A stretch of 64,000 nt of DNA from Sphingopyxis witflariensis (GCF_002205635.1 NZ_NISJ01000001.1:372001-436000), one strand, 5' to 3'; positions 25,107 through 34,717 are shown, numbered from the stretch's first letter. The notes: generated by a model from the letters alone, not told the origin. Translations and numbers: made by a program.

Positions 25107-27056
25107 ATGGCATTCGAAGACTATGGGAACTGGCGCAGTTTTCCGAATCAGATCCTGCGCTTCCTGGTGCAGCGTGCACGCGACGAGCGGCGGCTCTTGG
25201 CCGCTGCCATGGATGGCGTGCTTTGCGTCCTCGCGGTTTGGATCGCCTATTCTCTGCGACTGGGAACATGGGATCTTTTTTCACGCCCAGTGATCAGCTT
25301 CGCCGCCGTCGCGCTTATTTTCTGGTACCCTATCGCCTGGTCGATGGGCGTCTATCGGTCATTGATCCGTTTTTCTGGCGCACGCACGATTGCGGGACTT
25401 GGCGCCGCCTGCGCAGCCCTGATGGTACCACTCATAATCGCGTTTGTTTTTTACCGCATTCCGGCGGTTCCGCGTACGTTGACCATTCTTCACCCGATCA
25501 TTTTCCTGATGCTCCTCGCCTCGAGCCGCATCATCATCCGCTTTGCCCTTCTCGACTTGCTCAATCTCATCTCGACTGATGCCCGGCGAGTACTCGTTTA
25601 TGGCGCGGGCCGAGCGGGCCAGCAGCTGGCGCTATCGCTTCGTCATGAGAGGCAGGTCTATCTCGTCGGCTTCATCGACGATGACATCCGCCTCGATGGT
25701 CAACGGCTCGATGGCATTCCTGTCTTCGGTTCGAACAAACTGCACCAACTGCTCGAAACCACCGACGTCGACGAGGTGCTGCTTGCCCTTCCAAGCGCAT
25801 CGCGCATGCGCCGCCGCGAAATCATCGAAACACTTCAGGAAACCAATGTTTACGTGCGATCGCTGCCCAGCCTGACCCACATCATCGAGGGGTCGATTAC
25901 CGTAAACGATCTTCGGGAAATCCAGATCGAAGAGCTGCTCGGACGCGAAGCCGTCGTGCCGAACGAGGTGCTGCTGTCCAAAACGATCATTGGCAAGACC
26001 GTACTGGTTTCGGGTGCGGGTGGATCCATCGGAGGCGAACTGTGCCGGCAGATACTTCAATGCCGCCCGGCACGGCTTGTCTTGCTCGATCAATCGGAAT
26101 TTGCGCTTTATGCGATCGATCAGGAACTGTCAGCTATCGCCCTAGAACTCGGAACGAATACGCCGCTGATCCTCGAGCTCTGCAACGTTTCGGATCGCGC
26201 GACGATGATGCGCGTCTACGGTCGCCATCAGCCGGACACCGTGTTTCACGCCGCCGCTTACAAACATGTCCCGCTGGTCGAAAGCAACCCAGTCGTCGGT
26301 ATGCGAAACAATGTCATGGGCACTCTTTACAGCGCCGAGGCTGCGGAGGCTAATGGTGTCGCCAACTTTACCCTGATAAGCACTGACAAGGCGGTGCGCC
26401 CGACCAACGTCATGGGCGCGTCGAAACGCGTATGCGAACTGATTCTGCAGGCGCGCGCGCAGCAGACAAAGACATCGACGATTTTCAGCATGGTGCGCTT
26501 TGGCAATGTATTGGGATCAAGTGGCTCGGTCGTCCCGCGCTTCAAGGCCCAGATTGCTTCCGGCGGCCCCGTCACCGTCACCCACCAGGACATCACCCGT
26601 TATTTCATGACAATCCCAGAGGCCTCACAACTAGTCATTCAGGCGACGGCGATGGCGCGCGGGGGCGAAGTATTCGTACTCGACATGGGTCAACCGGTTA
26701 AAATTATCGACCTCGCGCGCAGCATGGTCCGCCTGTCGGGCCTGAGTGTCCGCGACGCGGATCATCCAGATGGCGATATCGAGATCATCGAGACCGGATT
26801 GCGCCCGGGCGAGAAGCTTTATGAGGAGTTGTTAATCGGCGACAACCCGGAGTCGACCAACCACCCTCGCATCCTGCGAGCCCGCGAGGGCTGCTGGCCT
26901 AGCGACATGCTCGAACGCGAAATGGTGGCGCTGGATATTGCGCTTCATAACGGGGACACTCAAATCGTGATCGAGATATTGTGCCGTCTCGTTCCGGAAT
27001 ATACTCGGGATTTGACATGGACACGGCAAATTGCAGGCGACAAAGCTGGCGCTTGA
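25107..27056 (+). CDS. Membrane UDP-sugar 4,6-dehydratase, WbpM/FlaA1/CapD type
   Basis: A 649-residue nucleotide-sugar dehydratase. The N-terminal quarter has four membrane helices (LAAAMDGVLCVLAVWIAYSL onward), then a Rossmann-like regulatory domain (RRVLVYGAGRAGQQLAL), then the SDR catalytic domain starting VLVSGAGGSIGGELCRQIL. The catalytic motif STDKAVRPTNVMGASKR has Met in place of the usual SDR Tyr, as in WbpM-type enzymes that make UDP-4-keto-6-deoxy-GlcNAc. The start is ATG 25107; the frame opens at 25041. First plus-strand gene of the polysaccharide locus, followed after 46 bp by a phosphoglycosyl transferase that could use the product (QuiNAc-type sugar). Confidence 0.92.
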   Translation: MAFEDYGNWRSFPNQILRFLVQRARDERRLLAAAMDGVLCVLAVWIAYSLRLGTWDLFSRPVISFAAVALIFWYPIAWSMGVYRSLIRFSGARTIAGLGAACAALMVPLIIAFVFYRIPAVPRTLTILHPIIFLMLLASSRIIIRFALLDLLNLISTDARRVLVYGAGRAGQQLALSLRHERQVYLVGFIDDDIRLDGQRLDGIPVFGSNKLHQLLETTDVDEVLLALPSASRMRRREIIETLQETNVYVRSLPSLTHIIEGSITVNDLREIQIEELLGREAVVPNEVLLSKTIIGKTVLVSGAGGSIGGELCRQILQCRPARLVLLDQSEFALYAIDQELSAIALELGTNTPLILELCNVSDRATMMRVYGRHQPDTVFHAAAYKHVPLVESNPVVGMRNNVMGTLYSAEAAEANGVANFTLISTDKAVRPTNVMGASKRVCELILQARAQQTKTSTIFSMVRFGNVLGSSGSVVPRFKAQIASGGPVTVTHQDITRYFMTIPEASQLVIQATAMARGGEVFVLDMGQPVKIIDLARSMVRLSGLSVRDADHPDGDIEIIETGLRPGEKLYEELLIGDNPESTNHPRILRAREGCWPSDMLEREMVALDIALHNGDTQIVIEILCRLVPEYTRDLTWTRQIAGDKAGA

Positions 27057-27102
27057 ACGGGTCCGTCGTTGACCGTGGCCGATCGAAAGCTATAGGCGCC
27101 AG

Positions 27103-28281
27103 ATGATCAGAACAACTATCGTGGGCGTCACTGGTGCAAACGGGAAAATCGGCAGAGCTCTCGTTCCCCGGCTGCGTCAATTGGGATACAAGACGCTGGC
27201 CTTTTCGAGAACCGGCGACACCGAGGGTGCGGGTGATGATGAGCTGGATTACAGCAGTCTCGATACAAAGCTCGCTCGATGCGACGTTGTTATTCATCTT
27301 GCCACACTCAACAATGACGCCGGGAAGAAGGATATCGCGGCATTCAGGGCAGCCAACGTGACATTCGCAAGCAATCTGGCATCGACGGCCGCTAGGTCCG
27401 GTGTCCGAAAATTTGTCAACCTTTCGACCATCCACACGCTGGCCCCAGAGAAGACAGATCCATATAGCGTCAGCAAGCGCGAGGCAGTCGCTGTCCTGAG
27501 GCAAGTTGACGGCTTATGCGTTTCCAACATTTACGCCTCACGCGTTTTTGCGCTTAACGGTGTACCCTCGGGTATCGCGGCCCTTTTCTGGCATGTCGCA
27601 CCGGCGCTGCAACCTTGCGTCAGCTTCGACCAGCTTGCCGGCGACCTCGTTGCAGAAATTGAAAGTAACGCGGCCGCCGATAGGATTTCATCGCATCCTG
27701 CCAGAACCCACATCCTCTATCGATGGGCCAAGCGCGCGATAGACATTGCTTTTGCCCTGTCGGTGACGTTGCTATTCTGGTGGCTACTCGCGTTGGTTTG
27801 GCTTGCAGTAAAACTCACGTCGGCAGGTCCGGGCATCTTCGCTCAAACGCGGGTCGGCAAGGACGGCGCCCACTTCACTTGTTACAAATTTCGTACGATG
27901 AGCGCGGATACCAAATCGGTCGCCACGCATGAAGTCACTGCAGCGAGCGTTACTCCGCTCGGAAAATTCCTGCGAGCCTCCAAATTCGATGAGCTACCCC
28001 AGATCGTCAATCTCCTGCGGGACGAAATGACATTGATCGGCCCACGCCCCTGCCTGCCTCAGCAGGAAGAGCTGATCCACGAACGATCGGATCGAGGCGT
28101 CTATGCGATAACGCCAGGAATTAGTGGTTTTGCTCAGGTGAACGGGATCGATATGTCAAATCCGGTTAGGTTGGCACAGCAAGACGCAATCTACCTCAAC
28201 ACCCAATCGCTGATCGGCGATATCAAGCTGTTGCTTCGCACGCTCGTCGGCGGCGGCAGCGGTGACAAGGTTCGCGCCTGA
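27103..28281 (+). CDS. SDR epimerase/reductase-phosphoglycosyl transferase fusion
   Basis: A 392-residue two-part protein. Residues 1-200 form a short SDR domain (GVTGANGKIGRALV cofactor loop, NLSTIHTLAPEK, YSVSKREA with YxxxK), resembling the reductase that finishes QuiNAc or FucNAc. Residues 205-392 form a monotopic phosphoglycosyl transferase of the PglC/WcaJ type. It has a re-entrant hydrophobic helix (FALSVTLLFWWLLALVWLAV), KFRTMSAD, the catalytic Asp-Glu in KFDELPQ, and GPRPCLPQQ. It would start the repeat unit by moving sugar-phosphate to undecaprenyl phosphate. The fusion joins sugar finishing and loading in one chain. Confidence 0.9.
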   Translation: MIRTTIVGVTGANGKIGRALVPRLRQLGYKTLAFSRTGDTEGAGDDELDYSSLDTKLARCDVVIHLATLNNDAGKKDIAAFRAANVTFASNLASTAARSGVRKFVNLSTIHTLAPEKTDPYSVSKREAVAVLRQVDGLCVSNIYASRVFALNGVPSGIAALFWHVAPALQPCVSFDQLAGDLVAEIESNAAADRISSHPARTHILYRWAKRAIDIAFALSVTLLFWWLLALVWLAVKLTSAGPGIFAQTRVGKDGAHFTCYKFRTMSADTKSVATHEVTAASVTPLGKFLRASKFDELPQIVNLLRDEMTLIGPRPCLPQQEELIHERSDRGVYAITPGISGFAQVNGIDMSNPVRLAQQDAIYLNTQSLIGDIKLLLRTLVGGGSGDKVRA

Positions 28282-28295
28282 CTCGCGGCAGATAT

Positions 28296-29471
28296 TCAGC
28301 CTCGAAGCGACAGGACGTCCGCCGCCATTTCTTTCATGATCGTACTCCGGCTAAATCGCTGAACGAAGGTCCGGCGATCATAACTTGCCGGCGCATTCAT
28401 GCTCCGGCGTATGCAATCGACCATCGCCTTGGCGTCACAGGGGCGAAATACCGCCGCCCCAACGATATTGCCGGAAATAAATTGCGCGCCATAGCCGGCG
28501 ATGCCGGCCAGAATCGGTTTGCCCGTCGCGGCATATTCGAACACCTTCGACGGGATGACCTTTTCGAAAGCAGGGTAATCATTGAGGTGGAGAAACAGTA
28601 GGTCAGCCGCGATATAATAGTCGGCCAACCGGGACCTCGGCACCGGATCGACCAGCTCGACATTCACCACCCCGGCATCGTGCAAGGCCATTTCCAGCTG
28701 TCGCCGACGCCCGCCTGCGCCAACGATAGTGAAGCGCGCCTCGGCCTCGAGTTTCTTAGCTACTATAGGAAGAATTTTGTGCAGTCCCTGCCCTTCCCCA
28801 ATATTCCCCGCAAAGATGATATTTACAGGCCGACTGAACGACGTTGCGGAAACCGATAGAGGTTTGAGCCATTCGGGGTCGATGCCGTTGGTGAACGTCC
28901 GGAATAGCTTGCCCGGCGCCATCTCCTCAAAGACACCCAGAAAGCCCGGTGACACAAGATTGACCGCGTCCGCGCGGCGAATGGTGGCTCTTTCAAGCGC
29001 GGAAATCAGCGGCATAGCAAGACGCCCGACCCCGACACCAAATATGTCACCGATTGTGTCGGAAAATATATCCCGGATATCGAGATACAACTTCGCCCGA
29101 TAGCGGGTCGCGACGGCTGCGGCGAGCGACGCAGTGAACAGCCGCGATGAGGTGCCGATAACCAGATCTGGGCGGTTGGCGCGGACTAACCTCAACGCAT
29201 GTAAGGAAAAATGGGCGAACGCCTTCGCCTGATCAACCATCCCGCTGTCATGCCGGGGAAGTTGAACCCGCTTGATGGTCACCGGTCCGTATATTTCGGT
29301 ATCGGGCGCTTCGACAGATGCCTGTTTATACCGGTTCGGGCTGGTTGTGATGACCGTGATCCGATCTTCCGCGCGCAATTGCCCGGACAACGCCTCAACC
29401 AGCGCCGCCGCACGGAAAGAGCCGGCGCTCAAGTCAGGCGGATAGTAAAATGTCAGAAAGGTAATGTTCAC
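28296..29471 (-). CDS. Glycosyltransferase family 4 (WbuB-like)
   Basis: A 391-residue GT-B glycosyltransferase. N-terminal domain begins FLTFYYPPDLSAGSFRAAALVEAL. The C-terminal nucleotide-sugar domain has IIFAGNIGEGQGL, FTIVGAGGRRRQL, and the ExxxxE-like FEKVIPSKVFEYAATGKPILAG. This subclass is often annotated WbuB and adds a deoxyamino sugar such as L-FucNAc; donor identity is inference. It overlaps the heparinase-like gene start region by 4 bases and is the last gene of the long minus-strand operon, convergent with the phosphoglycosyl transferase. Confidence 0.9.
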   Translation of the reverse strand: MNITFLTFYYPPDLSAGSFRAAALVEALSGQLRAEDRITVITTSPNRYKQASVEAPDTEIYGPVTIKRVQLPRHDSGMVDQAKAFAHFSLHALRLVRANRPDLVIGTSSRLFTASLAAAVATRYRAKLYLDIRDIFSDTIGDIFGVGVGRLAMPLISALERATIRRADAVNLVSPGFLGVFEEMAPGKLFRTFTNGIDPEWLKPLSVSATSFSRPVNIIFAGNIGEGQGLHKILPIVAKKLEAEARFTIVGAGGRRRQLEMALHDAGVVNVELVDPVPRSRLADYYIAADLLFLHLNDYPAFEKVIPSKVFEYAATGKPILAGIAGYGAQFISGNIVGAAVFRPCDAKAMVDCIRRSMNAPASYDRRTFVQRFSRSTIMKEMAADVLSLRG

Positions 29472-31126
29472 GCGCCAATCCAGCTTATGCGCAACCGATG
29501 TTCATCAACATCTCCACTGTCAAAGTCGATCACGATCACCTGCGTCGGCTCCGAAGCGCCAAAGCGAGGGTGGTGCGTGTCCGCCTCAACGCGAAGTACA
29601 AGACCCGACAGGCTGCTCATTTCAGCGAAAAAAACTCCGCTTGCACTGCAGTGAATTTCCACACACGAGGCATCCTTGGCGCGCGCGCGCAATCCGACAC
29701 CAAGGTGGAAATGAAGCTCCGCCTGATGGGATCCTTGCCCGGAAATGCGATCCGCGATGTCGAGATATAACGCCCCGAGCGACCATGTGCGTTGATGTAT
29801 AGGGCCTCCCGGAAGATGGCGGTAACCGTCATGTTGTGCCTGCAGATGCACAACGTCACCGATATCCAGCGCGACATTCTGCGGATAGGCGCGGCGTCCG
29901 ACGCGAAAGCTCGACCAGACCTCAGAAGAGTTCTCGCCGTCGAGAACAAGCGTCGAATGCGCAATCGTCCCCCGTTGGCGAAGTCGTTCCGCCCCAGACT
30001 CGTATAGCGATGTCCCGCCGTTTACGACAAGACGCCGTCCCGCAAGCGACATTTCAAAGCTCAACGTATCGGCATGGGCATGTCCAGGCAGGTAATCCGG
30101 CCCGACGCAGCCGACGTCGGCGATCACCACGGCGTCATGGCGTTCCAGTCGCGCATAGCCCGAAGATGCCAGCAAACGAGAAGAAGGAGGCTCTTCGGGC
30201 GCCGGACGGCCCAATCGGAGGGCGTAATCGACCAGGCCGGCAAGTGTTGACGCAATGTCGAACGCCGCATCGTTGAAAAAGGAAATCTCGCCATCAGGAT
30301 GGACCATCGTACGCGCCCACGAGAACATAGCCGGTAACCGTTCGTCGATCGCATCGACAATCGCACCAACATCGCTGCCTCGGTCCGCCCGCGCAGCGGC
30401 TTCAACAATGTTCATGATGTCCAGCACGTCCTCCAGAAAGAGAAGATGGTACATCGGACTGAGTTCGAAATGCGCCCCATCGGTCAGACATTGTTCGCGC
30501 AATTCGCGCAACAAAATCGAGCACGCCATTTTCCGCCACGCAGCGGCTTCCTCGCCGCTGAATATCAGCCCAGCGAAAAGCAGTGCTTTGGCGTTGGCGA
30601 ACAAATGATTGCCTAGGATATGCCATTCTATCCGGCTCGCCAGCCAGCGCGTCTGCAATGCGAGGCTATCCAATGCAGCTTTGTCCAACGCATTTTCACG
30701 CAATTGCCACTTGATCCAGTTCACAATCCGAAGCGATGTAGGATAAGGTTCCCACCCAGTTCCGGCCGTCGGTGGATTGGATGCAATCCACCGGTCGATG
30801 AGGGCGGAATGCCACTTAACCCGATCGCTAGCTCCAACCGCGTTCAAATCATCGAAATAATGGAGATTGTATCGCCATAATTTGCTGAAATCGGAAGGAT
30901 CCCAATCATCGCCAATCGGCCCTTCGCGGTTCAGGAAACATGCGCGGCCGGGTGCAATCAGCGACGACATGCGCGTTGCGGGCACCGCAAACGTCGAAAT
31001 CGGCGTGCCAGGCCGCGAAAGGGCCCCAATCCGCAACCCTTTCCGCGGCAATCGTTGAAGCAGCCGATGCCAGATTTGGGTTGCGCGCAGATGCCGGACG
31101 GTTCGGAACAGCCGACCAATATTCAC
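29468..31126 (-). CDS. Heparinase II/III family polysaccharide lyase-like protein
   Basis: A 552-residue protein with an alpha/alpha-toroid N-terminal half (WRYNLHYFDDLNAVGA, WEPYPTSLRIVNWIKW, HILGNHLFANAKALLFAG) and a beta-sandwich C-terminal half starting around PDYLPGHAHADTLSFEMSLAGRRLVVNGGTS, the core of Heparinase II/III. There is no clear signal peptide. Copies inside capsule or O-antigen loci are commonly found beside the two-domain oxidoreductase and a WbuB-like transferase, as here. It may cleave or edit a uronic-acid polymer, or act in synthesis; the family does not tell which. Confidence 0.9.
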   Translation of the reverse strand: MNIGRLFRTVRHLRATQIWHRLLQRLPRKGLRIGALSRPGTPISTFAVPATRMSSLIAPGRACFLNREGPIGDDWDPSDFSKLWRYNLHYFDDLNAVGASDRVKWHSALIDRWIASNPPTAGTGWEPYPTSLRIVNWIKWQLRENALDKAALDSLALQTRWLASRIEWHILGNHLFANAKALLFAGLIFSGEEAAAWRKMACSILLRELREQCLTDGAHFELSPMYHLLFLEDVLDIMNIVEAAARADRGSDVGAIVDAIDERLPAMFSWARTMVHPDGEISFFNDAAFDIASTLAGLVDYALRLGRPAPEEPPSSRLLASSGYARLERHDAVVIADVGCVGPDYLPGHAHADTLSFEMSLAGRRLVVNGGTSLYESGAERLRQRGTIAHSTLVLDGENSSEVWSSFRVGRRAYPQNVALDIGDVVHLQAQHDGYRHLPGGPIHQRTWSLGALYLDIADRISGQGSHQAELHFHLGVGLRARAKDASCVEIHCSASGVFFAEMSSLSGLVLRVEADTHHPRFGASEPTQVIVIDFDSGDVDEHRLRISWIGA

Positions 31127-31175
31127 TGAAAAATCCCCTGAATCACGCTACCATCCGCCGATGGTGATCCATGTT

Positions 31176-33311
31176 CTATGGTTGCAACCGAATCTTTTCG
31201 ACGGCCTCAATCGACGCTTCGACCACCTCGAATAGCTGGTCGTTCGGGATCGGACTTTCACGCCCCTCGGATATCGCCGCAAGGAAAGCGCTCGCGCAAT
31301 CGACCTGCCCCTTGTCCTGGCGCCATAGCTTTTCCTTTCGGAAACCTGGCCAACTAAAGCCGCGCAACGCAACGAAATTGTCGAGCTGAAGCGTCCGGCC
31401 TCCTGCAAACACCTCAATACGTTCTTTGGGAAAACTACTGCCGCCATTCGCAAGATAATGAACCGTGCCGAAGGAACCGTCGGCAAAACTGATAGTTATC
31501 ACGGCCTTGTCCTCAGTCAGCGGCTGGGACGTATTTCTTCCCATGCTCCGCGCCTCGATCGAGACGATCGGCGAACCGGCAAGGAATCGCATCAGGTCGA
31601 TGTGATGGCACGCCTCTCCGATAATGCGCCCCCCACCCAGAGCGGGATCCTGCGTCCAATGACTAGCAGGAATGAAACCTGCGTTCATGACCATGACAAA
31701 AGCCTTGGGCTCGGCCACGCGATCCAAGAGCGTCTTCATTTTCGATACCAGCGGCGAGAAACGGCGGTTGAAACCCACCATCAGCTTAGCGCCCGATGTC
31801 GCATGTGCCGCCTTGATCTCGGCTAGTTCATCGCGCGTCAGACACAACGGCTTTTCGACGAAAACATGCTTTCCGGCATTCAGGGCGGCAATGGTTAAAC
31901 GCGCGTGGCTGTCGTGGCGCGTGGCGATCACGACAGTGTTGATCGCCGGATCGGCGAGTAGTTCGTCGTTGTTGGACGATGCGTGGCGGAAGCCCGCGCT
32001 CTTGCCATGAAGAACACCGCTCGTCCCGCCCGCGGACGCAATCGTATGAAGTGTCGCACCGGCCTTACGAAACGCCGGAATCAAAACGCGCGAGGCATAG
32101 TTGCCTGCGCCGATGAAACCCACAATGGGTGTCGCGGCGTCCGGCACGCGCGCGTCGATAGCCGACACAAGGTCGACCCTCGTCCGGTGCCGCGACTCGA
32201 CGTCGTGCGAATAGTCGAGCACGATGCCCAGCGCGCCCTTGTCGCTCGTCAGAAGCTTGTAGGCCTCAGGGGCTTCGGTGAAAGCAACGCGGTGCGACAC
32301 CAGCCCTTCGATCGTCAGACGGCCCAATGCCATCATGTCGAGGATGGCCACGAAGTTCCGCTGTTCAGTCCAGCGGACGTATCCCAACGGATAGTCCTGC
32401 CCGCGCTCCTCATAGGCAAGATCATAGCGTCCGGGGCCATAGGAGCAGCTGACCTGGAAGGTCAGTTCTTTCTCGTAGAAATCGGCTCGGTTGAGCTCCA
32501 GCCCTGTCACGCCGATCAGGATGATGCGGCCGCGCTTCCTGCTCATTTGCGCGGCCTGTGTTACCGGGGCGTTGGATTTGGTCGATGCGGTGATAATGAC
32601 GGCATCGACACCTTGTCCGCTGCTGAAGGCCATGCCGGCCGCCACCGGGTCTTCACCCGCGCCTGGATTACAGGTTTCAGCGCCGAAGCGGCGAGCAAGC
32701 GCCAGCTTCTCTGCATCGAAATCGATCGCCAGCACGCGACAGCCATGCGCGCGAAGTAATTGTACCGTCAGCAGGCCGATCAACCCGACACCTGTAACGA
32801 CGACGGCTTCGCCAAGCGTCGGTTGCGCGAGGCGGATACCCTGCAGGCCGATGCTCGCAACGACGGTGAAGCAGGCCGCCTCGTCGCTGACGCCGTCGGG
32901 CACTTTGGCGCACAGGTTTTGCGGTACACTGACTACATCCGCGTGCTGTCCGTTCGATACGACCCGGTCGCCAACTGTAAAGCCATCGACCCCGGCGCCC
33001 ACCGCACGCACGACCCCGACATTGCTGTACCCGAGCGGAATCGGCTGCCCCAATTTTGAGCGAACGGCGTCGATCGTCGTCAGAAGACCGTCGGTTTTCA
33101 CCTTGGACAGGACCTGCGCCACTTTTTCAGGCTGCGCGCGCGCCTTCGCAATCATTCCGGCCTTGCCGAAATCGACAAGCATGCGTTCGGTTCCGGTCGA
33201 GATCAGCGTCTTTGTCGTATCGATCAGAAGCTGGCCTGGCCGGACTTGCGGTACCGGGGCCGTAACGAGGATGGTTTCGCCGCCACCGAGATCCTGAAGG
33301 ATTTGCTGCAT
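31176..33311 (-). CDS. Two-domain oxidoreductase: zinc-type alcohol dehydrogenase-like plus Gfo/Idh/MocA
   Basis: A 711-residue fusion. Residues 1-360 are a medium-chain dehydrogenase (LGYSNVGVVRAVGAGVDGFTVGDRV, VVVTGVGLIGLLTVQLLRAHGC), apparently without the usual structural zinc cysteine cluster. Residues 390-711 are a Gfo/Idh/MocA sugar oxidoreductase (VGFIGAGNYASRVLIPAF, HVFVEKPLCLTRDELAEI with the EKP motif). Such fusions recur in surface-polysaccharide loci next to heparinase-like genes. Substrate unknown; oxidation of a sugar hydroxyl coupled to a second redox or elimination step is plausible. It lies 49 bp upstream of the heparinase-like gene. Confidence 0.9.
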   Translation of the reverse strand: MQQILQDLGGGETILVTAPVPQVRPGQLLIDTTKTLISTGTERMLVDFGKAGMIAKARAQPEKVAQVLSKVKTDGLLTTIDAVRSKLGQPIPLGYSNVGVVRAVGAGVDGFTVGDRVVSNGQHADVVSVPQNLCAKVPDGVSDEAACFTVVASIGLQGIRLAQPTLGEAVVVTGVGLIGLLTVQLLRAHGCRVLAIDFDAEKLALARRFGAETCNPGAGEDPVAAGMAFSSGQGVDAVIITASTKSNAPVTQAAQMSRKRGRIILIGVTGLELNRADFYEKELTFQVSCSYGPGRYDLAYEERGQDYPLGYVRWTEQRNFVAILDMMALGRLTIEGLVSHRVAFTEAPEAYKLLTSDKGALGIVLDYSHDVESRHRTRVDLVSAIDARVPDAATPIVGFIGAGNYASRVLIPAFRKAGATLHTIASAGGTSGVLHGKSAGFRHASSNNDELLADPAINTVVIATRHDSHARLTIAALNAGKHVFVEKPLCLTRDELAEIKAAHATSGAKLMVGFNRRFSPLVSKMKTLLDRVAEPKAFVMVMNAGFIPASHWTQDPALGGGRIIGEACHHIDLMRFLAGSPIVSIEARSMGRNTSQPLTEDKAVITISFADGSFGTVHYLANGGSSFPKERIEVFAGGRTLQLDNFVALRGFSWPGFRKEKLWRQDKGQVDCASAFLAAISEGRESPIPNDQLFEVVEASIEAVEKIRLQP

Positions 33312-33359
33312 TTCAATAGTCTGCCTTGAATTGGGATGAATTACGCACTTCGCCTTAGA

Positions 33360-34100
33360 TCAGGGGCGCGCATAGGAAATCAGGACGGCGCGGTACACGC
33401 CGTTGAAGACGAACATACTGCCAGCCGCCGCGCCGCATGTCCCGATCGCGTCGATAAGCTCGCGCAAATGCTCGACGTTTCCTGCGCCGCCAAGCATCGT
33501 CGCAGGGAGGTCGACGGCAGCGCGGACGGACCGTGCGAGGTCAAGATCATAGCCCTGCATCATCCCATCGCGATCGATATGATTAACGACGACTTCGCCC
33601 GCTCCCCGATCCTCAACGAGCGGCAGGAAGTCTGCGAGCTTCATCTTCGCAGCTCGCTTGCCATTATGCGTGAAGATACCAGGTCGGCCCAGAAGGCCGG
33701 TTTTTTTTACATCGAGTGTCACCACCACACTTTGCCGCCCGACCGCGTCGGCGAGTTCGCGGATCAGCGCGGGGCGTTCCAGCGCAGCGGCACTGATCGA
33801 GACCTTTTCAAACCCCAATTTGATCAATTGGACGGCATCGGCAGCGCTACGAACACCGCCGCCATAACAAAGTGGCATCCGGCTCTCGACGGCGATGCTC
33901 CGCAGATGATCAAAATCGGGCCCACGCCCCTGAACGGTCGCGTCAATGTCGTAGATAGACAGTTCGTCGACCTCTTTTTCATTGTAGATTTTGACCGCAT
34001 TTATTGGGTCGCCTACATATTTGGGATCAGCAAACTGCCGTGTCTTCACGAGGCCGCTGTCCTGCATCAGCAGGCAGGGAATGATCCGCGAGCGCAACAT
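33360..34100 (-). CDS. HisF-like ammonia-channel cyclase of the acetamidino sugar module (HisF2/WbuZ)
   Basis: A 246-residue (beta/alpha)8 protein of the HisF family: MLRSRIIPCLLMQDSGLVKTR, PLCYGGGVRSAADA, and IDRDGMMQGYDLDL with catalytic-type Asp. It differs from true histidine HisF in the N-terminal CLLMQD segment and belongs with a HisH-like and a WbpG-like gene. In Pseudomonas and E. coli O-antigen loci this trio converts an N-acetyl into an acetamidino group, with HisH making ammonia and HisF channelling it. It overlaps the HisH-like gene by one base. Confidence 0.9.
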   Translation of the reverse strand: MLRSRIIPCLLMQDSGLVKTRQFADPKYVGDPINAVKIYNEKEVDELSIYDIDATVQGRGPDFDHLRSIAVESRMPLCYGGGVRSAADAVQLIKLGFEKVSISAAALERPALIRELADAVGRQSVVVTLDVKKTGLLGRPGIFTHNGKRAAKMKLADFLPLVEDRGAGEVVVNHIDRDGMMQGYDLDLARSVRAAVDLPATMLGGAGNVEHLRELIDAIGTCGAAAGSMFVFNGVYRAVLISYARP

Positions 34101-34717
34101 TATGCGGCGTCCGCAAAATTTACGAAAACCCGCGCCCCGTTCGAATGGCTTTTTTCCGGGTGAAACTGCATTCCAAAAACATTGTCGCGTTCAACCGCGC
34201 ATGGAAGATCGGCGCCGTAGGAAACATGCGCCCGGATATGCGCGGGATCGGCGGCGTCAAAATAATAGCTGTGAAGAAAGTAAAAGCCGAGCTCCTCATC
34301 GACACCATCGAACAGCTTCGCGCCGGGCGCGATCGCAACATTGTTCCAGCCCATATGGGGCAATTTGGGCTTCGCGTTGATTCGACCCGTGTCGATCTTG
34401 CGAACACGACCCGGAATCCAGCCTAAGCCGGGCAAGCTGCCTTCGTCGCTGCCGTCGGCGAGAAGATGCATGCCGACGCATATGCCGAGGACCTTCTTGC
34501 CTTTGCCCAGCACTTCCTCGCCCAGCGCATCGACGATGCCCGAACGCTGCAAAATGTCCATGGTCGGGTCGAACGCGCCAACGCCCGGCAGGATGAAGCG
34601 ATCGGCGTCTGCGAGTGTCGCCGGATCGCTCGTCAGCACATGCGGAATCTTGCGCTGACGCAAAATGTTCATGATGGCCCCGACGTTGCCCGAGCCATAG
34701 TCGATAATCGCAATCAT
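34100..34717 (-). CDS. HisH-like glutaminase of the acetamidino sugar module (HisH2/WbuY)
   Basis: A 205-residue class I glutamine amidotransferase: IIDYGSGNVGAIMNIL at the start, the nucleophile Cys in LGICVGMHLLADGSDEG, and the His-Glu pair in FGMQFHPEKSH. It would hydrolyse glutamine and pass ammonia to the HisF-like partner for amidine formation by the WbpG-like enzyme. It lies 9 bp downstream of the WbpG-like gene. The pair is unlikely to serve histidine synthesis because it sits inside the polysaccharide locus without other his genes. Confidence 0.92.
   Translation of the reverse strand: MIAIIDYGSGNVGAIMNILRQRKIPHVLTSDPATLADADRFILPGVGAFDPTMDILQRSGIVDALGEEVLGKGKKVLGICVGMHLLADGSDEGSLPGLGWIPGRVRKIDTGRINAKPKLPHMGWNNVAIAPGAKLFDGVDEELGFYFLHSYYFDAADPAHIRAHVSYGADLPCAVERDNVFGMQFHPEKSHSNGARVFVNFADAA

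Noticed and set aside
33360-34717. Histidine biosynthesis hisF-hisH pair
   Set aside because: Both lie directly after a WbpG-type amidotransferase in a polysaccharide locus without other his genes, and the HisF N-terminus differs from the histidine enzyme.
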